From positions 3,286,001 to 3,350,000 of the forward strand of contig JAGMUV010000004.1 in the NCBI GenBank assembly GCA_020744425.1: 64,000 nucleotides of DNA, read 5' to 3'. Each line of letters starts with the position of its first letter. Position 1 is the stretch's first letter. Origin of the DNA: Dactylonectria macrodidyma (lineage: Eukaryota > Ascomycota > Sordariomycetes > Hypocreales > Nectriaceae). Shown one piece after another: positions 54,377 to 64,000 of this stretch. Below the pieces are notes generated by a model, which was not told where the DNA came from, ran no database searches, and saw nothing but the letters and a program-made list of their open reading frames with translations. Position numbers and translations under genes: made by a program.

Positions 54377-57300
54377 CTAAGCAAAACCAAATCCCTGCGC
54401 GTTTTCCAGAGCCATTCCCAACCGTTCCCTAAGCACCTCTTTATCTCTATATTCGGGTAGCAGCAATGTCCCGTAGCAAGTATATGCTGTAGGCAAGTGG
54501 CCTGCGTCCCCTTCTTCCTCGCCGTTCTTTTGGATGACGAATTGGAGGTTTTTCATTCCGCCGACAGGCACCCGGTCCGAAGATGTCACAAATTCCAGCA
54601 ATCTGCGTTTCATTCTATCGTCGTACCTCTTGACGATCGACCAGAAATCACGAACTGTGTGATGAGAAGCATCCCACCCGACGTAACGCGCATATCTCCG
54701 GAGTTCCGAGATATCGATGTCTTGAACACCTTCAACGAGGGCCTGCAAAGTGGGAGGACTGAGCAGGGACAGCGACTTCTTACCAAGGCAGGCATGGAAC
54801 CCTCGCTCGAAAGCCAGGTACTGAGAGCGGACCGAGACGTCAGTGAGGTAGCGAACGTAGTCAGTCACGTACGCATCTCGATTGTCGTTTGTGACCATCG
54901 GTGCATCACTCGGGTTCGCTGCATTTGGCGGAGCCACGTCCTCTGAGGTTGCGGCGGCTTTCGGCCAAGCCGAGTTGTCAGAGCTCATTTCTCTCGTGAT
55001 GTTCGTGCCCAAGGCAGCAACAGAGAATTCGTATGTTCGGGCGAAGATATCTTCAACCAGCCCATCCTGCTCATCCCATTCTAGGAGAGTGGTAAGGCCG
55101 CTTGCTAACTCTGGCCACCCGTCGGCAATGTGGTGGAGTTCCTCGACAGGTTTCCCAAGCAACTTCCGGTACAGGGCCTTGGGGAATGTGATTGGAAGCG
55201 TCAGCCCGTTGTAGAGGGCGAGTGACATAAGTAGGCCAACAAGTTCAAACTTCCAGTCCTCGGTCAGAGAACCAGGAGCAAACCATACCATTCGGGTTCT
55301 CTCGTCGACCGTGAAGGCTCCATATCGAGGGTTGAGGCACTCAGCGATGGCCAGACGAAAGAACTCTTGTTGAACACCTCCTGAGTCGAATCCTTCTTCA
55401 CCACCTTCCTCGCCCAAGTGGACCTTCAACGGGCGGAGAAGCTCTCGCGCCTCGCGCCTCCATAGCTGATCGAAAGCATCGCGAACAACGTGTTCTCTGC
55501 TGATCTCAAGGATGAGATACTTGGCAGATGCTGTTCGTAGTAAATCTTGCAGCACCATCTTATGATGGGGGTTGGTGATGAGACTTCCAGGGTCCACAAT
55601 AGCACTCATACGAGTCTTGAGCGAGCTTGACTCTTCAAACATCCTGCTCATACGAGCAAAATTTATCGACCGGAAGAAGGAAACCAAGGTTTCGGGACTG
55701 AAAATGTAAGGGTAATCTAGGATATGTCGCCTCCATTTCGTAGACTTGAATGTCAACCAATCAACTGGCATTTCAATGGAGTCGAGTCGATCCGAGAGAT
55801 AATCGACTCGAAATTGAATGTCACCTAATAAGAGGAGATTTCTGTTCTCGTCTGTTCACATTGGTCAGCATACACTCTCACACAACCGTCGGCATAAACT
55901 TACACATCGTCTCAATGAATGACAACGCCCCACCAAAGGGGCCGTCCATTGAGAAATCGGGACGCCCATCCCATTCGTTCAGAAGTATCGTACGAGCCCA
56001 GTCCAAGAGTACCGTTGGAACCCGTGTTTCATGCAGGAGGCGCTCGGAATGCGCGAATTCGAGAACAGGGGCGGAGCCAGAGCTGAGGAAGTCAAGTTGA
56101 TGCACGAGGGGATGTAGGACATCAGTGCCTGTATCAGGGATTCCACCGCTACTGCCACGGCCTGCTACCTCAGTGAAGCAGCGACGAGCGGTGATGGCGC
56201 AGAACAATCGACGTGCTAATCTGATGGCGACCTCGTTCGAAAATGCGTCATCATAATCGAGGCAACGGGAAGCGGGTTGTCGAGCGACTGATATGCCGCC
56301 AGCCAGAGTCAGTCCGTTCGAACGAATTCGTGACATTTCATACAGTGTCCTTGAATCGGGCACTACCGGTGCAGCAGCAACTAAAGCGTGCAGGCATATC
56401 GACATGAGTTGCCCAGCCTCTGCATCAGAGAGTCTGGTTTGGGAGCGATGGAAATCCTTCGAGTTGGGCTTGGCCGACCTCGACATTTGTAGGCCGGTTG
56501 GAGGAACGAAGAGGCTTCCCGCAGCAATCCACAGGCTATGAAACACTAGGCTTGGCGCCACTCGGCTCAAACGATGCAGGCAATACCATAGTGTTTGGGA
56601 ATCAAACGGCTTGCCATCACGAGAAAAGGACGCAATGGTAGCTTGGGGGTCCCCAAGCACGTTGAAAATCGTTTGTTGGGTAAACTCCTTCCACTCCTTT
56701 TTGGAGGATCTTGTGACATTCGAGGTCCGTCTTCTCAAAGGGTTTGATGAGTTCGTGGGTTTGGGGGCTGACCCACCCAACTCGCCGGGAACAATTAGTT
56801 GGTTCTCGCAAGTACCATCTTCTAGAAGGACGTTGCACATGAAATCGATCGTCTCCACATCCAGACGGGAAAGTGCTTGCGGCAATGCGTTGTGAAGCCA
56901 AGAAGCAGGGATTTCGGACTTTCGCTTCTCTAAGGGGGGTGGTCCAGCGGGAACCGGCTTCGGCTGTGTCGCCGTCGGTTTCTCAGGGATATTCTTTTCC
57001 CAAGTATCCTCTGGTGCAATCGCAACTACTTTCAGCTTTTGAACAGGTTGTGGAGTTGGTGGTGGGACGTTCTCAAAGAACGCAGGCTTGACTGGCATCT
57101 CAGGAATTCCCCGGCCAGTTACAGTTGAAGAGGGCTTTGTCCGTGTCGGCTTTTCGTGGAAGCTATTGAAGCGAGGAGAAAGGATTGTTGATTTTGTATC
57201 GTCCGAACCGGCCGATGGGGGAAATGGGTCTAGCGAGGCTGCTCTCCTTGGTTTCGACGTCGAAGGCGTTCTTGTCTTAGGTAAGGAGCACCGCCGCGAC

Positions 57301-58391
57301 TTTGCCTTGGTGGCATTGGATGTTTCGGGCTGCGGGGTATCTTCCAGGGAGCCTTCAATGTGGCCCGGCGCCCTCTTTAATTTAGCGTCTGCTTCCCGAG
57401 CGCTCGACTGCGAGTCGTGTGGCGTTCGAGATCCCGCGGAAGATTGGACTTGGCTGGACTCGTTGGCCGAGGTTTTGACACGAACAGGTTGCGAGACCAT
57501 CCCTGATGGATCATTGCTGTGGATTTCTGACATTTGTCGAGACATGGCCTCGATACCTCCTGGTGTTAACCATTCCAACATTTTGAAGGCCACAGTGCCA
57601 AATAGATTGGCGGCAAACGACCGGTGGTCTTTGCTGGTAGATCCCTCAACCACACTTGTGTAGGAGTCCGGGGGGTTGTCGTGTAATTGCAATGACCGAG
57701 GCGAATTATGACCTTCATCCTTGGGGTCTGCAGTAGTTGGGAGTTCGAGTATTTTTCGACCCGATTTGTGTTGCGAGGGCTGATGTCGTTGTCGTCGATC
57801 GGGGCTGGAGCTGTCCCGCCTCCGGACTGACGATGACTTCAAACTAGCCTTTTTTAAATCTGGATGAGAGGGTGGAGAAGGTCGAGCAGAGAATATAAGA
57901 TTGTTAGGCACAGCGGGTAACTCCTTTTGCTTGCGAAGGTTCGGGCATAATCCATCCTCTGGATTGTCCTGGCTCGCCAAATATACTGCCAGTGTCCTGG
58001 CGCTCGTAGGATTGTATCGTCGGATCGGTGCTCTGCCTGCCAAGCGTCTTCGGCAAGTGAAACATGTCGGTGTCGTACAGTTGGCTTGGCCACAGCCAAT
58101 ACGCAGCTGAGCAATATACCTAGAGTGGCGAGGTCAGCACCAGAACAATCCAAGTGCCATGCTTCAGGCATACCTCTCAACTAGCAACTGGAAATCGTGT
58201 CGGCGGCTGGCTCGGTGAATGGCGTAGACCCGACCCGGATTTTCGATGTCTTGGACATACGCATCGAGCTCGGTAGGCGCGTCGGGAGGCAATCGAGCAA
58301 AAGGGGCCTCCTGCCACAGGCCAGCGAGGAGATCCGGATCGCATGACGCCTCTAGGGGGCCACCTGGCACGCGGGTGGTCTCGGGCGTCAT
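54377..58391 (-). CDS. AZUL-HECT E3 ubiquitin ligase (Hul4/UBE3A-like)
   Basis: Three minus-strand exons, 58391-58174, 58119-55904 and 55851-54377, encode 1302 residues. Introns are 54 nt (GTATGC donor, CTAG acceptor) and 52 nt (GTAAGT donor, GCTGAC branch, ACAG acceptor). The first join completes a Cys-rich zinc module GCGQANCTTPTCFTC (Cys82, 87, 92, 95) with a later Cys131. This matches the AZUL zinc finger known from human UBE3A and its fungal relatives. The second join gives ETMYENRNLLLLGDIQF followed by PVDWLTFKS, just before the HECT region. Residues 140-480 are long, polar and probably disordered. The HECT domain fills the C-terminal 350 residues, with QQEFFRLAIAECLNP and the catalytic Cys1270 in AYTCYGTLLLPEY. 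Known role: the Cys accepts ubiquitin from an E2 and passes it to the substrate. Fungal annotations often call this Hul4. Confidence 0.92.
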
Positions 58392-59469
58392 GACATGGAA
58401 ATCTAGGCTCGCGCAGTTAATTCGGGGGCCAGATGCGATGTAATGAGCTGGAGCGGGAGGATGGAGATGGGAGGTCGGAGGTCGGAGGTCGGGTGCGGCT
58501 GGATAAGGTTGGAGGAGTAAGGTTGGAATTATTAGAGTTGGGTATTCGCGACGTCGTCAAAACATGATTCCGTCTCGTCCAGTCAATGGGCAGCGTCGCC
58601 AAGAACCACAACAGCGGGTTCTATAGCGGGTTCTGCAGCGTGATGTCTGGGGATAAAAAGTAGGCGACGTGGTTGTGGCAGTTGAAAAGCGGCAGGGCGG
58701 CGATGTCATCAATAGCGCAGCGCAAGACATCGGTCGAGGACGTGACGACAAGCTGCTGGTCCGGGGTCTGGAAAGAGGAGCACAAAGTGGAGCATGGAGC
58801 CTGGAGCATGGGGCCGTGCGAAGGCTTGGGGCCACCCAGGCAATCGCTCGCAGCTCACGTAACTTAGACGACTGTACTTGGTTAGACTATTTGGCTTTGA
58901 ACTGGGATGCTGTGAGTGTGGCGGAGGCGAGGAGCCAGGTCTGTTGGGTGAATGGGCCTCCCTCGAGGCCTCAAGGCTCGCCTCGCCCAGCCAGTGCAGT
59001 TTGTCCCACCTGCCCGTGAAGGTTGCCCAATCAAGCAGACACCCGGCTCGGGTCAACCTGGCCCCGGTTGTCGCACCTCTTCGTCCAGCTGTGCGTAGTA
59101 AGTTTGCCTCATTTCTTGCCTCAGCCGCCGGGACCATCGGAGAAAGGGTGATCGATGACTCAGCGAGCACCCTACAGATGCAATGGCCCATGGGTCCTTC
59201 TAGAGCGGGGCTGGAGGGGTCAGCAAAAAAAAAAGTCTGTATTTATCGCCTGCGATGCGTGATTGTGTGACGTTATCTGTTGCAGCCCCGCCAAAACCCA
59301 CTGACTCTCCCACTGCCGGCCCTCGATCACACTTTCCCCCCTCACACATCTACGATATCAAATTTAGGGACCTTTGCGGTTATATCTCTATTTAATTTCG
59401 CATCGTCTCTTCTTTCAAACGCATTCGACATAACCTCTCAAACCCCTTGTTCTCTTTGCTGGCGTCAAC
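58392..59469. promoter_or_regulatory. divergent promoter region of the HECT ligase and REI1
   Basis: These 1.08 kb separate the start codons of two divergent genes. A GGAGGTC repeat (58470-58490, three copies) lies next to the HECT start. The REI1 side is CT-rich. Overlapping short frames at 58669-59019 and 58709-59191 have no domain and are rejected. Confidence 0.5.
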
Positions 59470-61177
59470 ATGGCGACCACGCAGGCCGCAGCGGCCACCT
59501 CCACCTCCCATCCATACACCTGCAACACTTGTCAGGTTGCCTACCGTAACATCGACTTGCAGAAGAGCCACATGAAGAGTGATTGGCAGTGAGTTGTTCC
59601 GCATATGCAGATCTGAGGGGGAAAACACGACTAATCTTTTGTCCAGCCGCTACAACCTGAAGCGTCGCGTTGCCTCGTTACCGCCCATCTCTTCAGATGT
59701 CTTCACAGACAAGGTTCTCCAGGCCCGTGCCGTCTCAACTGCCGAAGCCGACAAGGCCTACTTCGAACGTGCATGCGAAGCTTGCGAAAAGACGTACTAT
59801 AGCGAAAATGCTTACCAGAACCACCTGTCAAGCCAGAAACATAAGCTGAAGGAGTCCGCCAGCAGTGGCCAACCTACCCCTGTGAGAACGGATGACGAAA
59901 CCACCTCAGTCATCAGCTCAACATTTTCTCTTGGCGAACCTCTGGCCACTAGCCGAGAAGAAGTTGACTCTGACGCTGAAGAAGAGTTCAACCACGTTGT
60001 CGAGGGTCTCCAAAACGCCAGCATTGCTCAGCAAAGACCTTCCCCTGTGAAGCGACCTTCCAACCCGCCTCCATCCACGGAGCAAACTTCTGACGAAGTC
60101 GACACAACCGAGGCACGCGGCTCGAACTCAGCCACTCCGGTTCAGGCTGTCCAGGAACCTGTCTGGACATTAGAGTCATGCCTTTTCTGCAACTACTCCT
60201 CCCCCACTGTGCCTCTCAATGCCCATCACATGGAGCGCTTCCATGGGATGTTCATCCCTGAGAAGAAGTACTTGGTCGACATTGACGGGCTGCTTCGCCA
60301 ATTACAGGACAAGATCCGTGAAGCTCATCGGTGCCTGTACTGCGACAAGTTCAAGTCTTCAATCTTCGGGATCCAGACCCATATGCGTGACAAGGGTCAC
60401 TGCAAGATCCCTTTCAGCACAGAAGCGGAGCAGCTTGAAATTGGTGACTTTTATGACTTCAGAAGCACCTACTCAGATGATGACGGGTCCACTGATGATG
60501 GCTCAACAGTCGACGAACCTAGTGGTGGGGCTAAACTTGGGGCTCGCCGTGCCTTCAAGCTCACCAAAGATGACGGAGAGGAGATTGAGGGCGACGAAGA
60601 GGGTGACGGCTGGGAGACTGACAGCTCAGCTTCTTCGCTAGACTCTGCCGACCTCACGGCTGTACCAGCGGAGGGTCACATCCATCAGTTTGAGCGACTG
60701 GACAAGCACCCCCATCACTCACGAAACGATCCACGAAATCGCCACCAGGCTGACGGGTGGCACTCCCACGCTCACAAGCATACTCATGCAGTCTTTTACG
60801 ATGAGTACGAGCTGCATCTCCCCACAGGAAAGGCTGTAGGACATCGCTCCTTGAACAAATACTACCGTCAAAACCTACACAACCACCCGTCAGCGGAGGA
60901 ACGGGCTGAGCAGTTGGCTATCAAGGCTGCCCAGGACCCCGAGGTGGGCGAAAGTGGTGATACCTCCTTGGTCCAAGCCAACAGCAGACGGCAAATGGTG
61001 CCCCGAGGCGAGGCTGGACTGGTTGGTGCCACAAGCCAGCAGAAGAAGGATTTGCGCAAGGCCGAAGTGCGCGGTCGCAACCTGCAAACGTTCAACACGA
61101 AGCGAAACGATTACATGTATGGCAAGAAGTTGAATAACCACGAGAACTACTACTACCGTGAGCAGGGTGGAGGTTAG
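59470..61177 (+). CDS. REI1: cytoplasmic 60S maturation factor REI1
   Basis: Two exons, 59470-59588 and 59647-61177, encode 549 residues. The 58-nt intron (GTGAGT donor, GTCCAG acceptor) joins KSDW to HRYNLKRRVA, the hallmark first finger of the family. Zinc fingers: Cys18, Cys21, His34 and His40; Cys83, Cys86, His99 and His105; then two more in the middle (SCLFCNYSSPTVPLNAHHME and HRCLYCDKFKSS). Acidic clusters fill the central part. The C-terminus HENYYYREQGGG with the preceding basic helix matches the tail that enters the ribosomal exit tunnel in yeast Rei1. Known role: a late cytoplasmic factor on pre-60S particles, needed with Jjj1 for release and recycling of Arx1-Alb1. The gene is divergent from the HECT ligase. 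Confidence 0.95.
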
Positions 61178-61867
61178 TCTGGGACAGGCTAGGGCTTGGG
61201 GTGTTAGACAGGTTATTCATTACGGATTCAATTTATCGGAGTTCTGGCATCTCGAGCGTATTCCTTATGGGTCCTTATTGTTGAAACCCAATAGTGATGT
61301 TAACATTTTTGTGACTGACACCAAATTCCCTGACTATCAGTAGATTCTATCATACTTCCTCAACCCGCCCATCACCTCGCCTTGTTGCCTTGCGCTCCTG
61401 CGTTTATTTTCCACTATGAAGGGAACAGAAGCACTCCCGATTCCTCACCACAGGCGCAGGTGAATTCTGAGCGAGCTCCCGATTGCGAAAGCCTTCACGT
61501 AGCCCTTCCATTGACTGCGGCTCCCATTTTCTCCCTTGCGTCTCAACTACCAACCCGTAAGCCATAGTACCCCCTTGCATGCTCCATAATAATAAAAATA
61601 GACTACGAGGTGCCTGTCTCAACAATCCGAGCCTCCCTCGCGAGATTACGGGTATTGCCAAGTATTAGTGACAAGCCACGTCCAGTTTGACTCGGAGATA
61701 TCTTGACAAATGTCTCTCACAATCCAGGGAGTATCCTCCACCCCGCGGTGAATCCGAGGACTCCTCAATGCTTCCTCTCACCGCTTCGTTCAATATTCGC
61801 TTTCCGACTCAGCCCTGCATCTTGTCGAGTTTCGTGTATTTGGCAGGCTCTCGGTGAGGCGCACAAG
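61178..61867. other. spacer between REI1 and the Cas1-like gene
   Basis: This 690-bp spacer between two plus-strand genes holds the REI1 3' UTR and the promoter and leader of the next gene. Open frames here (61382-61567 plus, 61404-61661 minus) show no domain. Confidence 0.5.
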
Positions 61868-64000
61868 ATGGTTTCTGCCTGCATTCGGATTTTGCCCCTC
61901 CTGGCAGCTGTCCTCTTCCTCGCCGCTGTCGCATATCATTCACTCGTCCCTGATGACGGCCCCTATCGCTGCCGTGCCGCTCTCGAGACGGGCCAATGGA
62001 TAGATCATCCAGACGCATACGGGAACCGACTACCGTTTAAGCATTGGCTACTTGATGGCTGTCTCTTCCACAGGTACACCTCAGCCGACATTCGCCAGTG
62101 TATGGAAGGTCGCTCCATCTTATTCATCGGGGACTCCCTCACTCAGGAGGTTGTCTACGGCCTCGAACGTCTCGTGAGCGCCCCCTGTACACAACACCAG
62201 CCGCCCATCTACGCCTGAAGGTGACGAAAAATAACATTGTCGATAGTTAGATCGAGCCCAAGCGAACCAAGATGAACAAGAGAGATACCGATCTGACCAG
62301 GTTGTCGGTGTTAAACTCATCTACCCGTATCACGGAATTCCCCTTATGTATTCCTTGAATCCCTACCTCGAGACCACTAGTGACCCTGACTGGGACCCGT
62401 TAGTTGAGCAGTTGAAGCTGTTCTGGGAAGAACGAGAGGATCACGTTCCCATCAAAGATCAGAAAAGCCCCGCGCTTGTCATACTTGGGGCAGGCACGTG
62501 GTTCACCAATGCTGACGACGAGGGGACTGAATGGAGGGAGAAATATGCCGCTAATCTTTTCAACGTGTCTGAGATACTTGAAGAGCAGGCTGGCTTCATG
62601 ACCGCGCCCATGGATCCCATCGATGGTGTTGGTAACCAAGTTTTCCTCGCACCCCCAGCCTACATGGGAACAGAAGCAAAGATGAAGTCAGTTCACCCGG
62701 AGAAGATCGCCAACTTACAAGAATGGATATTACAAACATCTAATACAATGCACTTCCCAATCGCATGGGCCATCCCTAAGCTCTCTTCGGGCCAAAAGAA
62801 GACCAACGCTAATCCTGCCAGGACTAGTTACCACGCCATTGAGATTGTCGCCGAAGCCAGGGCCAATATCTACTTGAACCTCCAATGCAACGCCAAACTA
62901 GATCGTCAGGTTGGGTATCCTTACAGTCGTACCTACTGCACTGATTATGGAAACAAACCCCTGGTGCAGCTTATGCTCGTATATCTGGGGCTCCTCTACC
63001 TTGTCGCATGCGTCACTTGCGATACATGGGACCTATTTTCTCGCCGCAGCAGCTCTCGCTGGCAGCTACTCAACATGGAAACTGGCTCCTTTGTCATGGC
63101 CCTGCTCATGTGCTATTACGCCGATCGCACACAAATGATGTCCAAGGGCGATAAGTCAAGGTCACATGTTGACTTCTCCATTCTCTGCATCCCGTTCATT
63201 GCCGTCGCCGTTGCCACCATTCGCAAGTCGCCGTCACCACTTCTCAAATGCGAATTTCTGGAGGTCGAGGCAAACCAGTCCTTCTTACCGCGACAACAGA
63301 CAGATGAATGGAAGGGATGGAGTCAATGTGTGATTATCGTGTACCAATGGGCCGCAGCCGATCGATCGCCAACACTCTACATCTTGGTTCGACTTGTCGT
63401 TGCCTCTTATCTGTTCCAAATCGGATATGGGCATACGACCTTCTTTTTGCGAAGAAAAGACTATTCTTTCAAGCGTGTGGCGTCCGTTCTGTTACGCCTC
63501 AACCTCCTGACCTGCTCATTGGCATACATGATGAACACGGAATACATATTCTACTACTTCGCGCCACTTTCTAGCTTCTGGTTTCTTGTCATTTATACTA
63601 CCATGGCAGTTGGTCATCAGAGACTGAACGATGATGTCCACTGGATTGTTGCAAAGATCTGCATCTCCGCCGCTGTCGTTGTGCTGGCTGTGCTAGTGTC
63701 TCCATTGACCCGGTGGACATTCACGGTCCTACAGGTCTTGTTCAATATCCAATGGGACGTCCAAGAATGGGAGTATATGGTCTCATTGGACTTGTTCATT
63801 GTCTACATCGGCATGCTTGTGGCTGTTGCAAACTATGCGATCGAGAAAGCGTTGAGCCTAGCCCTGCGGTGCTCTATGGCTTTGGTGGCTATCATGATCT
63901 TATGGGGCTACGGGCTCACTTGCTCAGCCAGGATGAGCTCCATTGTCGACTACCGAATCTGGCATCCCTACACATCATTTGTGCCCATCTTGGCCTTCAT
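61868..64000 (+). CDS. Cas1/CASD1-type polysaccharide O-acetyltransferase (5' part, runs off the window)
   Basis: Exons 61868-62173 and 62247-64000 (continuing past the window) encode at least 686 residues. The 73-nt intron (GTGAGC donor, GATAG acceptor) is predicted; it joins GLERL to LDRAQANQDEQERYRSDQ and skips in-frame stops at 62216 and 62244. Residues 1-23 are a hydrophobic anchor or signal segment. An SGNH-type (PC-esterase) lumenal domain follows, with the nucleophile motif FIGDSLTQE (Ser90). Around residue 345 a membrane region begins with LVQLMLVYLGLLYLVACV, and several spans follow, including FIYT- and VASYLFQIGYGHTTFF-type segments and the conserved TDEWKGW motif. This is the two-part layout of fungal Cas1 and animal CASD1. 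Known role: O-acetylation of cell-surface glycans (capsule xylose or mannose residues in Cryptococcus; sialic acid in animals) in the Golgi. The acceptor glycan here is unknown. Confidence 0.85.

Noticed and set aside
58669..59191. Overlapping frames on both strands between the HECT and REI1 genes
   Set aside because: They overlap each other antisense, show no domain, and lie in a divergent promoter region.

Overview
The window looks like nuclear DNA of a filamentous ascomycete (Pezizomycotina), most likely a Sordariomycete. Genes lie on both strands without operons. Introns are short (about 50-125 nt) with GT-AG ends and CTAAC/CTGAC-like branch sites. The gene content includes a velvet regulator and fungus-type bZIP, kinase, LYR and Rsm1 proteins. 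Intergenic DNA carries TACC/GTAAGTAC microsatellites of a kind common in Hypocreales; that narrower placement is inference. No mobile element, CRISPR array, rRNA, tRNA or secondary-metabolite core gene was found.

Layout: 505-1758 membrane protein of unknown function; 1759-8657 a 6.9-kb stretch with no believable gene, upstream of the velvet regulator vosA (8658-10111); TIM17 (11927-12511); isoaspartyl peptidase/L-asparaginase (minus, 13071-14551); bZIP factor (minus, 14985-16893); protein kinase with coiled coil and long tail (19268-21600); Cup1-like LYR-motif protein (minus, 23142-24471); a second gene-poor stretch; basic protein of unknown function (29840-31543); proteasome activator BLM10/PA200 (33433-39434); adenosine-deaminase/ADGF homologue (41938-43991); four-helix membrane protein (45326-46924); nucleolar SRP40 (minus, 47341-48696); RSM1 mRNA-export factor (49392-51021); EngB-type mitochondrial GTPase (minus, 51267-52517); ALKBH1-like dioxygenase (52954-54035); AZUL-HECT ubiquitin ligase (minus, 54377-58391); REI1 60S-maturation factor (59470-61177); and the 5' part of a Cas1/CASD1-type O-acetyltransferase (61868 to the window end).

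Most genes are conserved housekeeping genes. The right third (47-61 kb) packs genes for ribosome and RNA biology and protein turnover (SRP40, RSM1, EngB, ALKBH1-like, HECT ligase, REI1) into alternating convergent and divergent pairs; physical closeness alone does not show joint function. The left half is looser, with two stretches of 5-7 kb that have no gene. I rebuilt introns by reading frame, splice signals and continuity of recognised domains, so exon ends are predictions. I did not find a clearly new multi-gene system. The more unusual points are a deaminase-like protein with an N-myristoylation-type N-terminus and an Asp-to-Asn change next to a catalytic Asp, a BLM10 whose C-terminus reads Tyr-Phe-Ala on a tiny last exon, a bZIP basic region lacking the usual Asn, the very long empty region before vosA with a three-codon upstream ORF, and three proteins with no recognised function.
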